A stretch of DNA of 64,000 nucleotides. Source: Aurantiacibacter luteus. Its GTDB lineage: Bacteria > Pseudomonadota > Alphaproteobacteria > Sphingomonadales > Sphingomonadaceae. The position numbers were made by a program, and so were the translations under genes. The notes beneath the pieces were generated by a model that was not told where the DNA came from, did no database searches, and saw nothing but the letters and a program-made list of their open reading frames with translations. Positions 1 to 10,222 of the stretch are shown piece after piece. The stretch spans positions 310,001 to 374,000 of the forward strand of contig NZ_LBHB01000002.1 of assembly GCF_001010945.1 (NCBI RefSeq), read 5' to 3'. Position 1 is the stretch's first letter; each line of letters starts with the position of its first letter.

Positions 1-2025
1 GGCCACCTCTTCTGCCGTCTCGCGCAGGCCTTCCCAGCGGCCCGACTTGCCGCCGTGGCCGGCGCCCATGTTGGTCTTCAAGAGCATCACGTTGTCGTCG
101 GTCTTCAGTTCGCGCAGCTTCGCGACCCACTTGGCGGGCTCCCAGTAGGTGACGCGCGGATCGGCGAGGCCGGCGGTCACCAGCATCGGCGGATAGGTCT
201 GCGGGCTCACGTTGTCGTAGGGGCTGTAGCTGGCGATGTGCTCGAAGGCGGCCTTGTCCTCGATGGGATTGCCCCATTCCGGCCATTCGCCCGGCGTCAG
301 CGGCAAGGTCTCGTCGAGCATGGTGTTGAGCACGTCCACGAACGGCACGTGCGCGACCACCGCCCCCCACAGCTCGGGTGCCTGGTTGACCACCGCGCCC
401 ATCAGCTCGCCCCCTGCCGAACCGCCGCTGGCCGAGATCCGTCCCTCGCTGGTGTAGCCCAGTTCGATCAGCCCGCGCGCCACGTCGACGAAATCATTGA
501 AGGTGTTGGTCCGCGCCGCCAGCTTGCCACCGAGATACCACTCGCGCCCCAGGTCGTCCCCGCCGCGGATGTGCGCGATGGCGTAGGCGAAGCCGCGATC
601 CACCAGGCTGAGGCGCGAGGTGGAAAAGCCCGGCGGCACGGCATAGCCGTAGGCGCCGTAGGCGTAGAGGTGCAGCGGCCCCGGCTTCTGGCGATCCTTC
701 CGGTAAACCACGCTGACCGGCACCTTGGCCCCGTCCCGCGCTTCGATTTCAACCCGGTCCACCGCGTAGAGCGAGGCGTCGAAGCCGCTGGGGATCTCCT
801 GCACCTTGCGCACCGTCAACTGCCGGCTGGCCACGTCATAGTCGTAGACGGTGTCGGGCGTCACCATCGACTGGTAGCCGAGGCGCAGCGTGTCCGTCGC
901 CCACTCGGCATTGCTGCCGAGTCCGGCAGTGAAGCTCGCTTCGGGAAATTCGATGGTCTCGATGCGCGCCGGATCGTCGTAATAGCGCACCTCGGTCCGG
1001 TCGAGCCCAGCCAGCCGCCCGTCGACGACGTAGAAATCCTGGAACAGGTCGAAGCCGGTGATGTAGAACGCGTCCGATCCCTCGATCAGCGTCGTCCAGT
1101 CGGCTGGCGCAGCCAGCGGCGCGGTGGCGAGGCGGAAGTTGACGTGGGTGTCGTTGGCAAGGACGAACAGCGTCTCGCCGTGAATGTCGACGTCGTATTC
1201 GACGCCCTTCTCGCGCGCCCGCACCAGCAGCGGCTCGGCGAAAGGATCGGCGATGGGCAGCAGGCGCACCTCGCTCGTCTCGTTGTCGCCGGCGGAAAGG
1301 ACCAGCCACTCGCGGTTCGACGAAAGGCCGAGCGAGGCGGTGAAGCCCAGCTGCGGCTCGTGGTAGATCTCCACGTCCTCGCTCTCGTCGGTGACGAGGC
1401 GGTGGACGAACAAGCGGTCCACCCGCCATTGCTCGTTGGCGCGGCCGTAGACGAGCATGGTGTCGTCCGCCGCCCAGATCAGCGAGGTGTTGGTCCTGGC
1501 GATGGTGTCGGGCAGGTATGCGCCGGTCTCGAGATCGACGATCCGCACGTCGTAGTATTCGCCGCCGGTGGTATCGACCGAATAGGCGAGCAGCCGCCCG
1601 CTCTCGCTGACCGATATGTCGCGCAGGGAGAAATACTCGTGCCCCTCGGCCAGCGCGGGGGCGTCGAGGATAAGCCGGCGCTCGTCGGTGCCGACCGGTC
1701 GGCGGTAGAACTTGCGGTACTGCCCGCCTTCCTCGAATTCGGACCAGTATTCCCACTCGCCATCCTTGTAGGGGACCGTGGAATCGTCCTCCTTGATGCG
1801 CGCCCGCATCTCGGCGAACAGCGCGTCGACCAGCCCCTTGTGGGGCGCCATCTCGGCCTCGAAATAGGCGTTCTCCGCCTTGACGTAGGCCAGCACCTCC
1901 TCGTCCGTCACCTCGGGATAGCCGGGATCGCGCAACCAGGCGTAATCGTCGGTGATTGTGATGCCGTGATGGGTGGTCGAGACGGGCCGTTTCGCAGCCA
2001 CGGGGGGACGGGTGGAATGAGTCAT
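1..2025 (-). CDS. ptrB: Oligopeptidase B (prolyl oligopeptidase family S9A), C-terminus cut by window edge
   Basis: Serine peptidase that cleaves short peptides after Arg/Lys. 675 codons are visible, and the frame runs off the left edge before any stop, so a short tail is missing. An N-terminal beta-propeller is followed by an alpha/beta-hydrolase domain. The nucleophile lies in GGSAGGELMG, the acid region in AGLADPRVTYWEPAKW, and the charge-relay His in GAGHGGKSGRWEG near the end. No signal peptide is seen, which fits the cytosolic or periplasm-proximal family. It is divergent from the aminopeptidase P gene, with a 40-bp gap holding both starts, so the two peptidases probably share a promoter region. 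The family call is firm. OpdB rather than prolyl endopeptidase rests on overall resemblance. Confidence 0.93.
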   Translation of the reverse strand, partial: MTHSTRPPVAAKRPVSTTHHGITITDDYAWLRDPGYPEVTDEEVLAYVKAENAYFEAEMAPHKGLVDALFAEMRARIKEDDSTVPYKDGEWEYWSEFEEGGQYRKFYRRPVGTDERRLILDAPALAEGHEYFSLRDISVSESGRLLAYSVDTTGGEYYDVRIVDLETGAYLPDTIARTNTSLIWAADDTMLVYGRANEQWRVDRLFVHRLVTDESEDVEIYHEPQLGFTASLGLSSNREWLVLSAGDNETSEVRLLPIADPFAEPLLVRAREKGVEYDVDIHGETLFVLANDTHVNFRLATAPLAAPADWTTLIEGSDAFYITGFDLFQDFYVVDGRLAGLDRTEVRYYDDPARIETIEFPEASFTAGLGSNAEWATDTLRLGYQSMVTPDTVYDYDVASRQLTVRKVQEIPSGFDASLYAVDRVEIEARDGAKVPVSVVYRKDRQKPGPLHLYAYGAYGYAVPPGFSTSRLSLVDRGFAYAIAHIRGGDDLGREWYLGGKLAARTNTFNDFVDVARGLIELGYTSEGRISASGGSAGGELMGAVVNQAPELWGAVVAHVPFVDVLNTMLDETLPLTPGEWPEWGNPIEDKAAFEHIASYSPYDNVSPQTYPPMLVTAGLADPRVTYWEPAKWVAKLRELKTDDNVMLLKTNMGAGHGGKSGRWEGLRETAEEVA

Positions 2026-2065
2026 CGAAGGGGCCTATGTAGGGCGAACGAAAGGACCGCAAGAC

Positions 2066-3886
2066 ATGCTGATGCAGACCCACGAAGCCCGCCTCTCCGC
2101 TCTCAGGGAGGAGCTCGCCCGCCGCGAACTCGATGGTTTCGTGGTGCCGATCAGCGACGAGCACCTGAGCGAGTACGTCGGCGCCTATGCCCAGCGCCTT
2201 AGCTGGCTGACGGGCTTCGGCGGATCGGCGGGCAGCGGGGTCGTGCTGCGCGAGCCGAGGGAAGGTCTCGGCGCGGCGATGTTCGTCGACGGGCGCTATA
2301 CCATCCAGGTGCGCGACCAGGTCGACGGCAACCTTTTCGAATACAAGTCCGTCCCCGCCGATTCGATGGGCGACTGGGTGGCGGCCAGCGCCCGCGAGGG
2401 CGGACGCATCGGCTTCGACCCGTGGCTGCACACCCGCGGCTGGGCGCGCGCGATGGAAGCGCGGCTGAAGAAGGCGGGCATGGAGCTCGTCGCGGTCGAG
2501 AGCAATCCGATCGACGCCGTCTGGGCCGACCAACCCGAACCGAGCGCCGCCCCCGCCTTCGTCCATGACGACGAGCATGCGGGTCGCTCCAGCGCTGACA
2601 AGCGAGGGCAGATCGCCGACTGGCTGAAGGCCGAGAAGCTCGACGCGGTCGTCATCAGCGCGCTCGATTCGGTCGCCTGGACGCTCAACGTGCGGGGCAA
2701 GGACGTCGACCACACGCCCGTGGCGCTGAGCTACCTCATGGTGCAGGCCGACGGCACCGCCGACTGGTTCATCGCGCCCGAAAAGGTGACCGACGAGGTT
2801 GCGGCGAAACTCGGCAATGCTGTCCGCATCCGTCCGCGCGATGAATTTTCTGCCGCCTTCGCAGAGCTTGCCGGCAAGCGCGTCGCCGCCGATCCGGAGC
2901 GCAGCGTTTATGCCATTTTCGACCGGCTCGACGAGGTCGGAGCCGAGATCGTGACCGAGACCGATCCCGCCGTCCTGCCCAAGGCGATCAAGAACGAGGC
3001 CGAACAGCGCGGCCACCGCAGCGCGCAGGCGAGGGACGGTGCGGCCGTGGCGCGCTTCCTCCACTGGCTGGAGGGCGAGGCACCCAAGGGCATGCTGGAC
3101 GAGCTGTCCGTCGCGGCGAAGCTGCACGACTATCGCAACGGCACGGGTGAGCTGCTCGACCTCTCGTTCGACACCATCAGCGGCGCGGGCTCCAACGGGG
3201 CCATCTGCCATTACCGCGTGAGTGAGGAGACGTGCCTGCCGCTCGCGCCGAACAGCGTCTACCTCGTCGATTCGGGTGGGCAGTACAAGGACGGCACCAC
3301 CGACATCACGCGCACCGTGTGGGTCGGCCCCGATGCCCCGCCCGCCGAGGTGAAGGACCGCTTCACCCGCGTGCTGAAGGGCCACATTGCGCTCGACACG
3401 CAGGTCTTCCCCACCGGCACGCCGGGCAGCGCGCTCGACACGCTGGCGCGGCAGTTCCTGTGGATGGCGGGCCTCGACTACGCCCACGGCACCGGCCACG
3501 GCGTGGGCAGCTTTCTCGCCGTGCACGAAGGACCGCAGCGCATCGCCAAGGGGCGCGGCGCGCAGGCGGGGACCGACCAGCCGCTGATGGCGGGCATGAT
3601 CCTCTCCAACGAGCCCGGCTACTACAAGACCGGCGAATACGGCATCCGCATCGAGAACCTGGTGCTGGTCGAGGAACGCCATATCGACGGGCAGGAAGGC
3701 GACTGGCTCGGCTTCGAGACGCTGACGCTGGTGCCGATCGACCGCACGCTGGTGGATCGCGACCTGCTTTCGCCCTTCGAGATCGATTGGTGGAACACCT
3801 ACCACGCCAAGGTGCGCGATACGCTCGCTCCGCAGCTGGAGGGCGAGGATCTCACCTGGCTGGAGGCCGCCTGCGCGCCGCTGTAG
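2066..3886 (+). CDS. pepP: Xaa-Pro aminopeptidase (aminopeptidase P, M24B)
   Basis: Metallo-aminopeptidase removing an N-terminal residue before proline. At 606 aa it is the long three-domain form: two creatinase-like N-terminal domains and a pita-bread catalytic domain. Dinuclear metal ligands are visible in order: DSGGQYKDGTTD (about residues 402-413), GTGHGVGSF, NEPGYY and GIRIENL. ATG at 2066 is chosen because AGGA lies 9 nt upstream; a second ATG at 2072 is possible. No signal peptide. Divergent from oligopeptidase B, so peptide degradation genes are paired here. Confidence 0.93.
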   Translation: MLMQTHEARLSALREELARRELDGFVVPISDEHLSEYVGAYAQRLSWLTGFGGSAGSGVVLREPREGLGAAMFVDGRYTIQVRDQVDGNLFEYKSVPADSMGDWVAASAREGGRIGFDPWLHTRGWARAMEARLKKAGMELVAVESNPIDAVWADQPEPSAAPAFVHDDEHAGRSSADKRGQIADWLKAEKLDAVVISALDSVAWTLNVRGKDVDHTPVALSYLMVQADGTADWFIAPEKVTDEVAAKLGNAVRIRPRDEFSAAFAELAGKRVAADPERSVYAIFDRLDEVGAEIVTETDPAVLPKAIKNEAEQRGHRSAQARDGAAVARFLHWLEGEAPKGMLDELSVAAKLHDYRNGTGELLDLSFDTISGAGSNGAICHYRVSEETCLPLAPNSVYLVDSGGQYKDGTTDITRTVWVGPDAPPAEVKDRFTRVLKGHIALDTQVFPTGTPGSALDTLARQFLWMAGLDYAHGTGHGVGSFLAVHEGPQRIAKGRGAQAGTDQPLMAGMILSNEPGYYKTGEYGIRIENLVLVEERHIDGQEGDWLGFETLTLVPIDRTLVDRDLLSPFEIDWWNTYHAKVRDTLAPQLEGEDLTWLEAACAPL

Positions 3887-4078
3887 TTCCGGCAGCAACG
3901 CGGGATGAATGACCCGGCCGGACCGCGACACAATGCGACAAAATTCCCCGTTACCGGCATAAAGCTGCGACAGGGCGGACGTAGAACGGATGGTGAGAGC
4001 AGCGGGGCGTTCCGCTCCCTCCCCTCCCCCCACGGACGCCCCGTTGCTCGAATTCTTTTGCCTCTCAGGAGACTTCGC

Positions 4079-4621
4079 ATGAACCGCACAATTGCATTTG
4101 CCATCGCCGCCGCCACGCTCGCCGTCGGCGGCACGGCCGTTGCCCAGGATCGCGCCGCGCGCCCCGAGCGTGCCGAGCGCATGGCTGACATGACCCGCGC
4201 CCAGGCCGAGGCGCGCGCCGCCACTGCCTTTGCCCGCATGGATGCCAATTCCGACGGCACCTTAAATGCCGCCGACCGGGAGGCGCGGGCCCGCGCGCGC
4301 TTTGCCGAAATGGACACGAGCGGCGACGGGCTCCTCAGCTTCGAGGAAATGCAGGCCCACCGTTCCGAGGCGCGTGAGGATCGCGCCGAGCGCATGGGTG
4401 AGCGCCGGATGCGGCGCGGTGCCCGTGGCGGTGCTCATCACGCGATGATGGGCGGCCGCATGGGCGAAAACGCCTCGATGACCTCGGCCCAGTTCACCGC
4501 CGCCGCGCTCGCCCGCTTCGATGCCGCGGACGCGAACAACGACGGCACCGTCACCGCCGCCGAACGCCGCGCGCAGATGCAGGAGCGCCGAGGCCAGCGC
4601 GTGCAGCGTTCCGGGCAATAG
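4079..4621 (+). CDS. Secreted EF-hand (calmodulin-like) protein
   Basis: 180 aa with a signal peptide ending near AVAQD. Three EF-hand loops are readable: DANSDGTLNAAD, DTSGDGLLSFEE and DANNDGTVTAAE. The linkers are rich in Arg/Glu/Met, including GERRMRRGARGGAHH. It probably binds Ca2+ or another divalent metal in the periplasm. The stop codon abuts the GTG start of the downstream response regulator, so it leads a three-gene unit with a two-component system. A role as periplasmic accessory or target of that system is inferred from position only. The frame is open upstream to 3905, but ATG 4079 with CAGGAG eight bases ahead and the signal peptide define the start. Confidence 0.85.
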   Translation: MNRTIAFAIAAATLAVGGTAVAQDRAARPERAERMADMTRAQAEARAATAFARMDANSDGTLNAADREARARARFAEMDTSGDGLLSFEEMQAHRSEAREDRAERMGERRMRRGARGGAHHAMMGGRMGENASMTSAQFTAAALARFDAADANNDGTVTAAERRAQMQERRGQRVQRSGQ

Positions 4622-5353
4622 GTGACGGAAACCCCCGTCAAGCTTCTCCTCGTCGACGACGAGGCCAGCCTCAGGCAGCCCTTGGCCGAGTATCTCTCGC
4701 GCCAGGGGTTCGCCGTTATCCAGGCTGAGGACGCCTCCAGGGCGCGCAGCGCGTTGCTGGAAGACGTCCCCGACCTCGTACTGCTGGACGTGATGATGCC
4801 GGGCGAGGGCGGGCTGTCGCTGTGCCGCCACTTGGTGGAAACGCGCGATCTGCCGGTCATCTTGCTGACGGCCAAGGGCGAGGCGACCGACCGCATCGTC
4901 GGGCTGGAGATCGGCGCCGACGATTACGTCGTCAAACCCTTCGAGCCGCGCGAGCTCGTCGCGCGCATTCGCTCGGTCCTGCGCCGGGCGAGCCGCGCCG
5001 TTCCCGCCGCCGCGGACGAGGATGCCGGTTATGCCTTCGATGGCTGGCAGCTCGATCCGCTTAAGCGACGCCTAACCGATCCCGATGGCACGGTGGTGCC
5101 GATCTCGACCGCCGAATTCCGCCTGCTCGTCGCCTTTCTCGACCATCCCCGGCAGGTGATGGACCGCGACCGCTTGCTCGACATGGTGCAGGGGCGCGAG
5201 GCGCACCTGTTCGACCGGGCGGTGGACAACCAGGTCAGCCGCCTTCGCCGCAAGATCGAGGCCGACAGCCGCGATCCCAAGCTCATCCAGACCGTCTGGG
5301 GCGGCGGCTACCGCCTCGCCTGCGACGTGACGCGCACCGCGCCGGCCGACTGA
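4622..5353 (+). CDS. OmpR/PhoB-family response regulator
   Basis: 243 aa. The receiver domain (about 1-125) has acidic pocket D12/D13, phospho-acceptor D56 in LVLLDVMMPG, and the conserved Lys in DDYVVKPFEP. A winged-helix DNA-binding domain (about 140-238) carries the family pattern FDRAVDNQVSRLRRKIE and the C-terminal GGGYRLACD wing. It starts with GTG immediately after the EF-hand stop with no strong ribosome site, suggesting translational coupling. The cognate kinase begins 4 nt downstream. Input signal and regulon cannot be read from sequence. Confidence 0.95.
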   Translation: MTETPVKLLLVDDEASLRQPLAEYLSRQGFAVIQAEDASRARSALLEDVPDLVLLDVMMPGEGGLSLCRHLVETRDLPVILLTAKGEATDRIVGLEIGADDYVVKPFEPRELVARIRSVLRRASRAVPAAADEDAGYAFDGWQLDPLKRRLTDPDGTVVPISTAEFRLLVAFLDHPRQVMDRDRLLDMVQGREAHLFDRAVDNQVSRLRRKIEADSRDPKLIQTVWGGGYRLACDVTRTAPAD

Positions 5354-5357
5354 CGCG

Positions 5358-6719
5358 ATGCGGCTCTCCCCGCGCTCCTTGCAAGGTCAGATGCTGCTGG
5401 CGGTGGCGCTGGCGCTGCTGGCGGCGCAGGTCATTGCCGGCGTCTTCCTCTACCGCGCCGCCGCCGCGCGGGCCGAGGCCGAGGTGGTCAACGCGCTCGC
5501 ATTCCAGATGATCGGCGACGTCCGCGATCCGCGGGCCCGCTGGCGCGAGCGCGGGGACGAACGGCGCGGCGGCTTTGCCCAGAGACGCAGGGCGCTGGCG
5601 CTATCGCTGATCGAGGATGGGCTGCAAGGACGCCGAGTGCGCGAGAGGGACCGCGAGCAAGCGCTGGCGGACGTGTTGCAATCGCAAGGTGTGGATACCG
5701 AGGACCTGATCGTCCTCGCCCCGATCGGTCCCGAAGAACGGCAGCGATTGCGCGGCGGGCGGCCGGGCAACGGCACCGCCATCGTTATCGCGGGGCTACG
5801 GGAAACCGGCGGCGAAAGCTGGCGCATCGCTGCGCACGAGTTGCCGCGCTTCACCGGCAATCCCCTGCGCGGTGTGCTGATCCAGACGCTGATCCTCTAC
5901 GTCGTGCTGGTCGGCGGGCTGGCGCTGCTGCTGCGGCGCATCACCCGCCCGCTCGCGGCGCTCACCGCGCGGGTTGAGAACTTCGGCGGCAGCACCGTCG
6001 ACGGCCCGCCGCTCGAGCCCTCCGGTCCCGACGATACCCGTCGCCTGATCGAGGCGCACGGGCGCATGGAGGCGCGCATCGCGGCCCTGCTCGACGAGAA
6101 GGACGTGATGCTGGGCGCCATCGGGCACGATCTCAAGACCCCGCTCGCCGCCCTGCGCGTGCGGATCGAGAGCGTGGAGGACGAGACGGAGCGCGCGCGC
6201 ATGGCCGCGACCATCGAGGACATCACCCGATCGCTCGACGACATCCTCTCGCTCGCCCGCGTGGGGCGCCCGTCCGACCCACTCGAGCGGACGGATCTCG
6301 CCGCGCTGGTTGCCGGCGTGGTCGAGGAGTTCGAGGACATGGGCGAGCCTGTGGAGCTTGTCGCCAGCGAACGCATCGCGGCGCCGGTGCGCGCCACCTG
6401 GCTGCGGCGCGCGGTGCGTAACCTTGCCGGCAACGCGCTGCGCTATGGCGGCGCGGCGCGCATCGTCCTCGCGCGCGAGGGCAAGCAGGCCGTGATCCGC
6501 ATCGAGGACGACGGACCCGGCATTCCCGAGGGCCAGATCGCCGCCATGCTGGAACCCTTCCAGCGCGGCGAGGCGAGCCGCAACCGCGAAACCGGCGGCG
6601 CGGGCCTCGGCCTCACGCTGGCCCGCGCCATCGCCGACCAGCACGGCGGCACGCTGACGCTGAGGAACCGCGAGGGCGGTGCGAGCGGTCTGGTGGCGGA
6701 GCTGCGGTTGCCGATTTGA
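5358..6719 (+). CDS. Sensor histidine kinase, partner of the preceding regulator
   Basis: 453 aa. One membrane helix at about 10-32 and a second at about 173-195 flank a periplasmic sensor segment of about 140 residues rich in Arg/Asp/Glu. HAMP follows (RRITRPLAALT), then HisKA with phospho-acceptor H257 in AIGHDLKTPLAAL. The HATPase_c domain shows the N box near RNLAGNALRYG, G1 in DDGPGIPEG and G2 in GGAGLGLTLA. It is co-transcribed with the response regulator. The sensor region resembles no ligand-binding family I know. Being linked to an EF-hand protein makes a divalent-cation or envelope signal possible, but this is inference. Confidence 0.95.
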   Translation: MRLSPRSLQGQMLLAVALALLAAQVIAGVFLYRAAAARAEAEVVNALAFQMIGDVRDPRARWRERGDERRGGFAQRRRALALSLIEDGLQGRRVRERDREQALADVLQSQGVDTEDLIVLAPIGPEERQRLRGGRPGNGTAIVIAGLRETGGESWRIAAHELPRFTGNPLRGVLIQTLILYVVLVGGLALLLRRITRPLAALTARVENFGGSTVDGPPLEPSGPDDTRRLIEAHGRMEARIAALLDEKDVMLGAIGHDLKTPLAALRVRIESVEDETERARMAATIEDITRSLDDILSLARVGRPSDPLERTDLAALVAGVVEEFEDMGEPVELVASERIAAPVRATWLRRAVRNLAGNALRYGGAARIVLAREGKQAVIRIEDDGPGIPEGQIAAMLEPFQRGEASRNRETGGAGLGLTLARAIADQHGGTLTLRNREGGASGLVAELRLPI

Positions 6720-6726
6720 ACCAATT

Positions 6727-6809
6727 GTCAGCCCGGACGTGCTCCGGGCCCGTGCTGGTTTCTGCGAACTCGCCGAAGCAGCCTTGGCCCGGAACAGGTC
6801 CGGGCTGAC
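6727..6809. repeat. Inverted pair of REP-like palindromes
   Basis: Two 24-nt arms, 6727-6750 and 6786-6809, are inverted copies matching at 22 of 24 positions. Each arm is itself a hairpin: GCCCGGA, 5-nt loop, TCCGGGC. The pair fills the gap between the convergent histidine kinase and HerA-like ATPase genes, so it may also work as a bidirectional terminator or mRNA stabiliser. Arm-within-arm palindromes in a paired layout are typical of REP/BIME elements. Confidence 0.7.
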
Positions 6810-6815
6810 ATCTGG

Positions 6816-8342
6816 TTACCGCATCAAACCGCCCACGATGTTGCGCACGAATGCGTTGAGTCCGGTCCGCACGGGATCCGCGCTCGATCGGCGGCCCAGC
6901 GCCTTGGCCACCGCGATCGTCGTCAGCGAGCCGGCGGCCGCGCGCATCGCGCCCTTGCCCGCGGTCTCCCACATCGAAGGCGACTTGCGCTCTTGCTTGC
7001 CGACTTCCTCGCGGCCCTTTTCCTCGACCTCGACGGCAGTCTTCGCCGCGTCTGCGGCCTTCTGCGCCAGCACCTCGGCGGCGCTCTCGCGATCGACGCG
7101 CTCGTCGTACTTGCCCTGGAACGGGCTGGCCGACTGGATGATCGCCCGCTCGCGCGCATCGACCGGGCCGAGGCGACTGCGCGGCGGCTTGATCAGCGTG
7201 CGCTGGACGATAGTGGGCGCGCCCTCCTCGTCGAGCGTGGAGACCAGCGCCTCGCCCACCTTCAGCTCGGTGATCGCGGTCGCGACATCGAGCTCGGGGT
7301 TGATGCGAAAGGTCTCCGCCGCGGCGCGAATGGCGCGCTGGTCCTTCGGCGTGAAGGCGCGCAGGGCATGCTGCACGCGGTTGCCGAGCTGGCCGGCGAC
7401 CTCCTCGGGAATGTCGATGGGGTTCTGCGTCACGAAATAGACGCCGACGCCCTTCGACCGGATCAGCCGCACGACCCGCTCGATCGTCTCCTGCAGCGCC
7501 TTGGGCGCGTCGTCGAACAAGAGGTGCGCCTCGTCGAAGAAGAAGACCAGCTTGGGCTTTTCCGGGTCGCCCACCTCGGGCAGCGTCTCGAACAGTTCGG
7601 CAAGCAGCCACAGCAGGAAGGTGGCGTAGAGCTTGGGGCTGCGCATCAGCTTGTCGGCGGCGAGCACGTTGACCATGCCGCGCCCGCGCTCGTCCATGCG
7701 CAGGAAATCCTCGATCTCCAGTGCCGGCTCGCCAAAGAAATGGTCCGCGCCCTGGCTCTCGAAGCTCAGCAGCTGGCGCTGGATCGCGCCGATGCTGGGC
7801 TTGGAGACGTTGCCGTAACTACCCGACAGTTCCTTGGTATTTTCATAGGACCACGCGAGCATGTCGCGCAGGTCCGCGAAATCGAGCAGCAGCAGCTGCC
7901 GCTCGTCGGCGGCGCGGAAGACGATCTGCAATACGCCCTCCTGCGTCTCGTTGAGGTCGAGCAGGCGGGCGAGGAGCAGCGGCCCCATCTCGCTGACCGT
8001 GGTGCGGATGGGATGGCCCTGCTCGCCGTAGAGGTCCCAGAACACCACCGGGTTGTCGGAATAGGCGTAGTCGGTCATGCCCAGCTCGGCGGCGCGCGCC
8101 TCCAGCTTGTCGGCGTGCTTGAACGCGGGCGAGCCCGGCATGGCTATGCCGGAGAGGTCGCCCTTCACGTCGGCCAGGAACACCGGCACGCCGGCGGCGG
8201 AAAAGCTCTCGGCCATGCCCTGCAAGGTCACCGTCTTGCCGGTGCCGGTCGCGCCCGCCACCAGCCCGTGCCGGTTGGCGCGGGCGAGGTCTAGCGCCTG
8301 CCGGTTGCCGTGAAGGTCGTTGCCGAGGAAGATATCCGCCAT
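6816..8342 (-). CDS. HerA-like helicase/ATPase, DUF853 family
   Basis: 508 aa. N-terminal Walker A is [12 protein letters not shown] (about residues 30-41) and Walker B is [13 protein letters not shown]. The arginine-finger-containing half matches the DUF853/YjgR family of HerA-FtsK-type ATPases, whose cellular role is poorly defined. The C-terminus is a charged linker ([14 protein letters not shown]), then an Ala/Gly-rich segment. The reading frame stays open far upstream, but ATG 8342 ([13 protein letters not shown]) starts the conserved part, and the upstream stretch overlaps pabBC antisense. Divergent from pabBC with a 60-bp gap. Confidence 0.88.
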   Translation of the reverse strand: MADIFLGNDLHGNRQALDLARANRHGLVAGATGTGKTVTLQGMAESFSAAGVPVFLADVKGDLSGIAMPGSPAFKHADKLEARAAELGMTDYAYSDNPVVFWDLYGEQGHPIRTTVSEMGPLLLARLLDLNETQEGVLQIVFRAADERQLLLLDFADLRDMLAWSYENTKELSGSYGNVSKPSIGAIQRQLLSFESQGADHFFGEPALEIEDFLRMDERGRGMVNVLAADKLMRSPKLYATFLLWLLAELFETLPEVGDPEKPKLVFFFDEAHLLFDDAPKALQETIERVVRLIRSKGVGVYFVTQNPIDIPEEVAGQLGNRVQHALRAFTPKDQRAIRAAAETFRINPELDVATAITELKVGEALVSTLDEEGAPTIVQRTLIKPPRSRLGPVDARERAIIQSASPFQGKYDERVDRESAAEVLAQKAADAAKTAVEVEEKGREEVGKQERKSPSMWETAGKGAMRAAAGSLTTIAVAKALGRRSSADPVRTGLNAFVRNIVGGLMR

Positions 8343-8402
8343 TGGTCTCTCGCGCCTATTCGATTGTTGCCCGATCCGGCGGCGAACCGTAGAGCCACGC
8401 CG

Positions 8403-10214
8403 ATGGATGGCAAGACCCCCTTCGTCCTGCTCGACGATGCGCGTGCCCAGGGCGCGAGCGACGCGCACTTCTTCACCGCCCCGCGCGAGATCTTCGTGGC
8501 GCGCCAGCCGGACGAGGTCGAGCGGGTGTTGGCAGCAGCGGACGCGGCGCGGGTCGCGAGCGGCGGGCATCTGGCGGGCTATCTCGCCTACGAAGCGGGG
8601 CTGGCGCTGGAGGGCAGGCTGGCGCCGCTGGCCGCGGCGCGTGCCGGGGCTACGGGGCCGCTCGTCTGGCTCGGCCTGTTCGACGCGCCCGAGACCATTC
8701 CCGCCGTCGATATGCCGGGCTGGCTTGCCACCCGCGCCGATGGGTCGGCAGGGGGCGACATGGCGAGCATCGGCCCGCTCGATCCGCAGGTCTCGACCGG
8801 GGCCTATCTCGACGCCTTCGATGCGCTGCAGGAGGCGATCCGCGCGGGCGACATCTACCAGGCCAACCTGACCTTTCCCCTCGCCGGACCCGCTCGCGGC
8901 GATCCGCTGGCGCTCTACGCCGCGATCCGGCCCGCGGCGGCGGCGGGCTATGGCGGGATGGTCTTCGACGGGTCGCACTACCTGCTCAGCTTCAGCCCGG
9001 AGCTGTTCTTCGCGCTGCGTGGAGGGCAGGCCAAGGTGAAGCCGATGAAGGGCACCCGCCCGCGCGGGGGCGACAAGGCCGCCGACCTTGCCATGGCCGA
9101 GGACCTCAGCGCGTCGGTCAAGGACAAGGCCGAGAACCTGATGATCGTCGACCTGATGCGCAACGACCTGTCGCGGGTTGCGAAAGCGGGGACTGTGCGC
9201 GTCGAGCATCCCTTCGCGGTCGAGACCTATCCCACGCTCCACACCATGACGACGACCGTACTCGCCGAGCTGGAGGAAGGGCGCGGGGCGGTGGACATGC
9301 TGCGGGCGCTGTTCCCCTGTGGCTCGATCACCGGCGCGCCGAAGATCCGCGCGATGGAGCTGATCGAGGAAGCCGAGCGCGACGCGCGCGGGCCCTATTG
9401 CGGGGCCATCGGCCGGATCGCGCCCAGCGGCGATGCGGCCTTCAACGTCGCCATTCGCACCGTGCGCCTGACGCCGGGCGAGAACCAGCGGCACAAGGCG
9501 GTGCTGGGCGTGGGCGGCGCCATCGTCGCCGACAGCGACGGCATGGAGGAATGGCGCGAATGCCTCGTCAAGGGCGCCTTCGTGCGCGGCGCGGCGGGCG
9601 GGCATGACCTGATCGAGACCATGCGCTTCGATGCCGAAGCGGGCATCCCGTTGCTCGAACTGCATCTCGAACGGCTCAAGGCGAGCGCGGCGGAGCTCGG
9701 CTTTACCTTCGACCGGCACGAGACGCGCAACCGCATCCAGGCGCTGTGCTTCGAGCTGGAGCGCGATGCGAAAGTGCGGCTGGTGCTGGCGCGCAGCGGC
9801 GCGGTGACGCTGGAGAGCGCAGCGCTGCCGGAGCCGCTGGCCGAGCCGCTCGCATGCCTCGCCTTGCCGCATCCCACGGTGCCGGGCGACTGGCGGCTTC
9901 GGCACAAAAGCAGCGACCGCGGTTTTTACGAGGCCGCGCTCGAGGCGGCGCGCGAAGCCGGTTCCGGCGAGGCGATACTCGTGCGCGCCGACGGGCTCGT
10001 GACCGAGGGCAGCTGGACCAATGTTTTCGTGCGCGGCGCGGACGACGTCCTGCTCACCCCGCCCGCCGGTCTCGGCCTGTTGCCGGGCGTTTTGCGGAGT
10101 TCGCTGCTCGAAAGCGGCGAGGCGCGCGAAGCCGAGCTGACCCTGGACGATCTCGCCGGCGGGTTCCTCCTCGGCAACGCTCTTCGCGGGCTTATGGAGG
10201 CCCGCCTTTCCTGA
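8403..10214 (+). CDS. pabBC: Fused aminodeoxychorismate synthase component I / 4-amino-4-deoxychorismate lyase
   Basis: Makes p-aminobenzoate for folate. Residues about 1-400 are PabB (chorismate to aminodeoxychorismate), with family motifs [25 protein letters not shown] and PYCGAIG. Residues about 405-603 are a PabC-like fold-type IV PLP enzyme with the Schiff-base lysine in [11 protein letters not shown] and [10 protein letters not shown]. The fusion removes the need for a separate pabC and is known in Alphaproteobacteria. Ammonia must come from a PabA/TrpG glutaminase encoded elsewhere. ATG 8403 is preferred over upstream GTG/ATG codons that overlap the divergent gene. Confidence 0.92.
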   Translation: MDGKTPFVLLDDARAQGASDAHFFTAPREIFVARQPDEVERVLAAADAARVASGGHLAGYLAYEAGLALEGRLAPLAAARAGATGPLVWLGLFDAPETIPAVDMPGWLATRADGSAGGDMASIGPLDPQVSTGAYLDAFDALQEAIRAGDIYQANLTFPLAGPARGDPLALYAAIRPAAAAGYGGMVFDGSHYLLSFSPELFFALRGGQAKVKPMKGTRPRGGDKAADLAMAEDLSASVKDKAENLMIVDLMRNDLSRVAKAGTVRVEHPFAVETYPTLHTMTTTVLAELEEGRGAVDMLRALFPCGSITGAPKIRAMELIEEAERDARGPYCGAIGRIAPSGDAAFNVAIRTVRLTPGENQRHKAVLGVGGAIVADSDGMEEWRECLVKGAFVRGAAGGHDLIETMRFDAEAGIPLLELHLERLKASAAELGFTFDRHETRNRIQALCFELERDAKVRLVLARSGAVTLESAALPEPLAEPLACLALPHPTVPGDWRLRHKSSDRGFYEAALEAAREAGSGEAILVRADGLVTEGSWTNVFVRGADDVLLTPPAGLGLLPGVLRSSLLESGEAREAELTLDDLAGGFLLGNALRGLMEARLS

Positions 10215-10222
10215 ACCGACTG

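Noticed and set aside
55-2202. Long open frame on the + strand opposite oligopeptidase B
   Set aside because: It is antisense to a complete family match and has shadow-type composition (His/Arg/Gly-rich) with no domain. GC-rich codon bias opens such frames.
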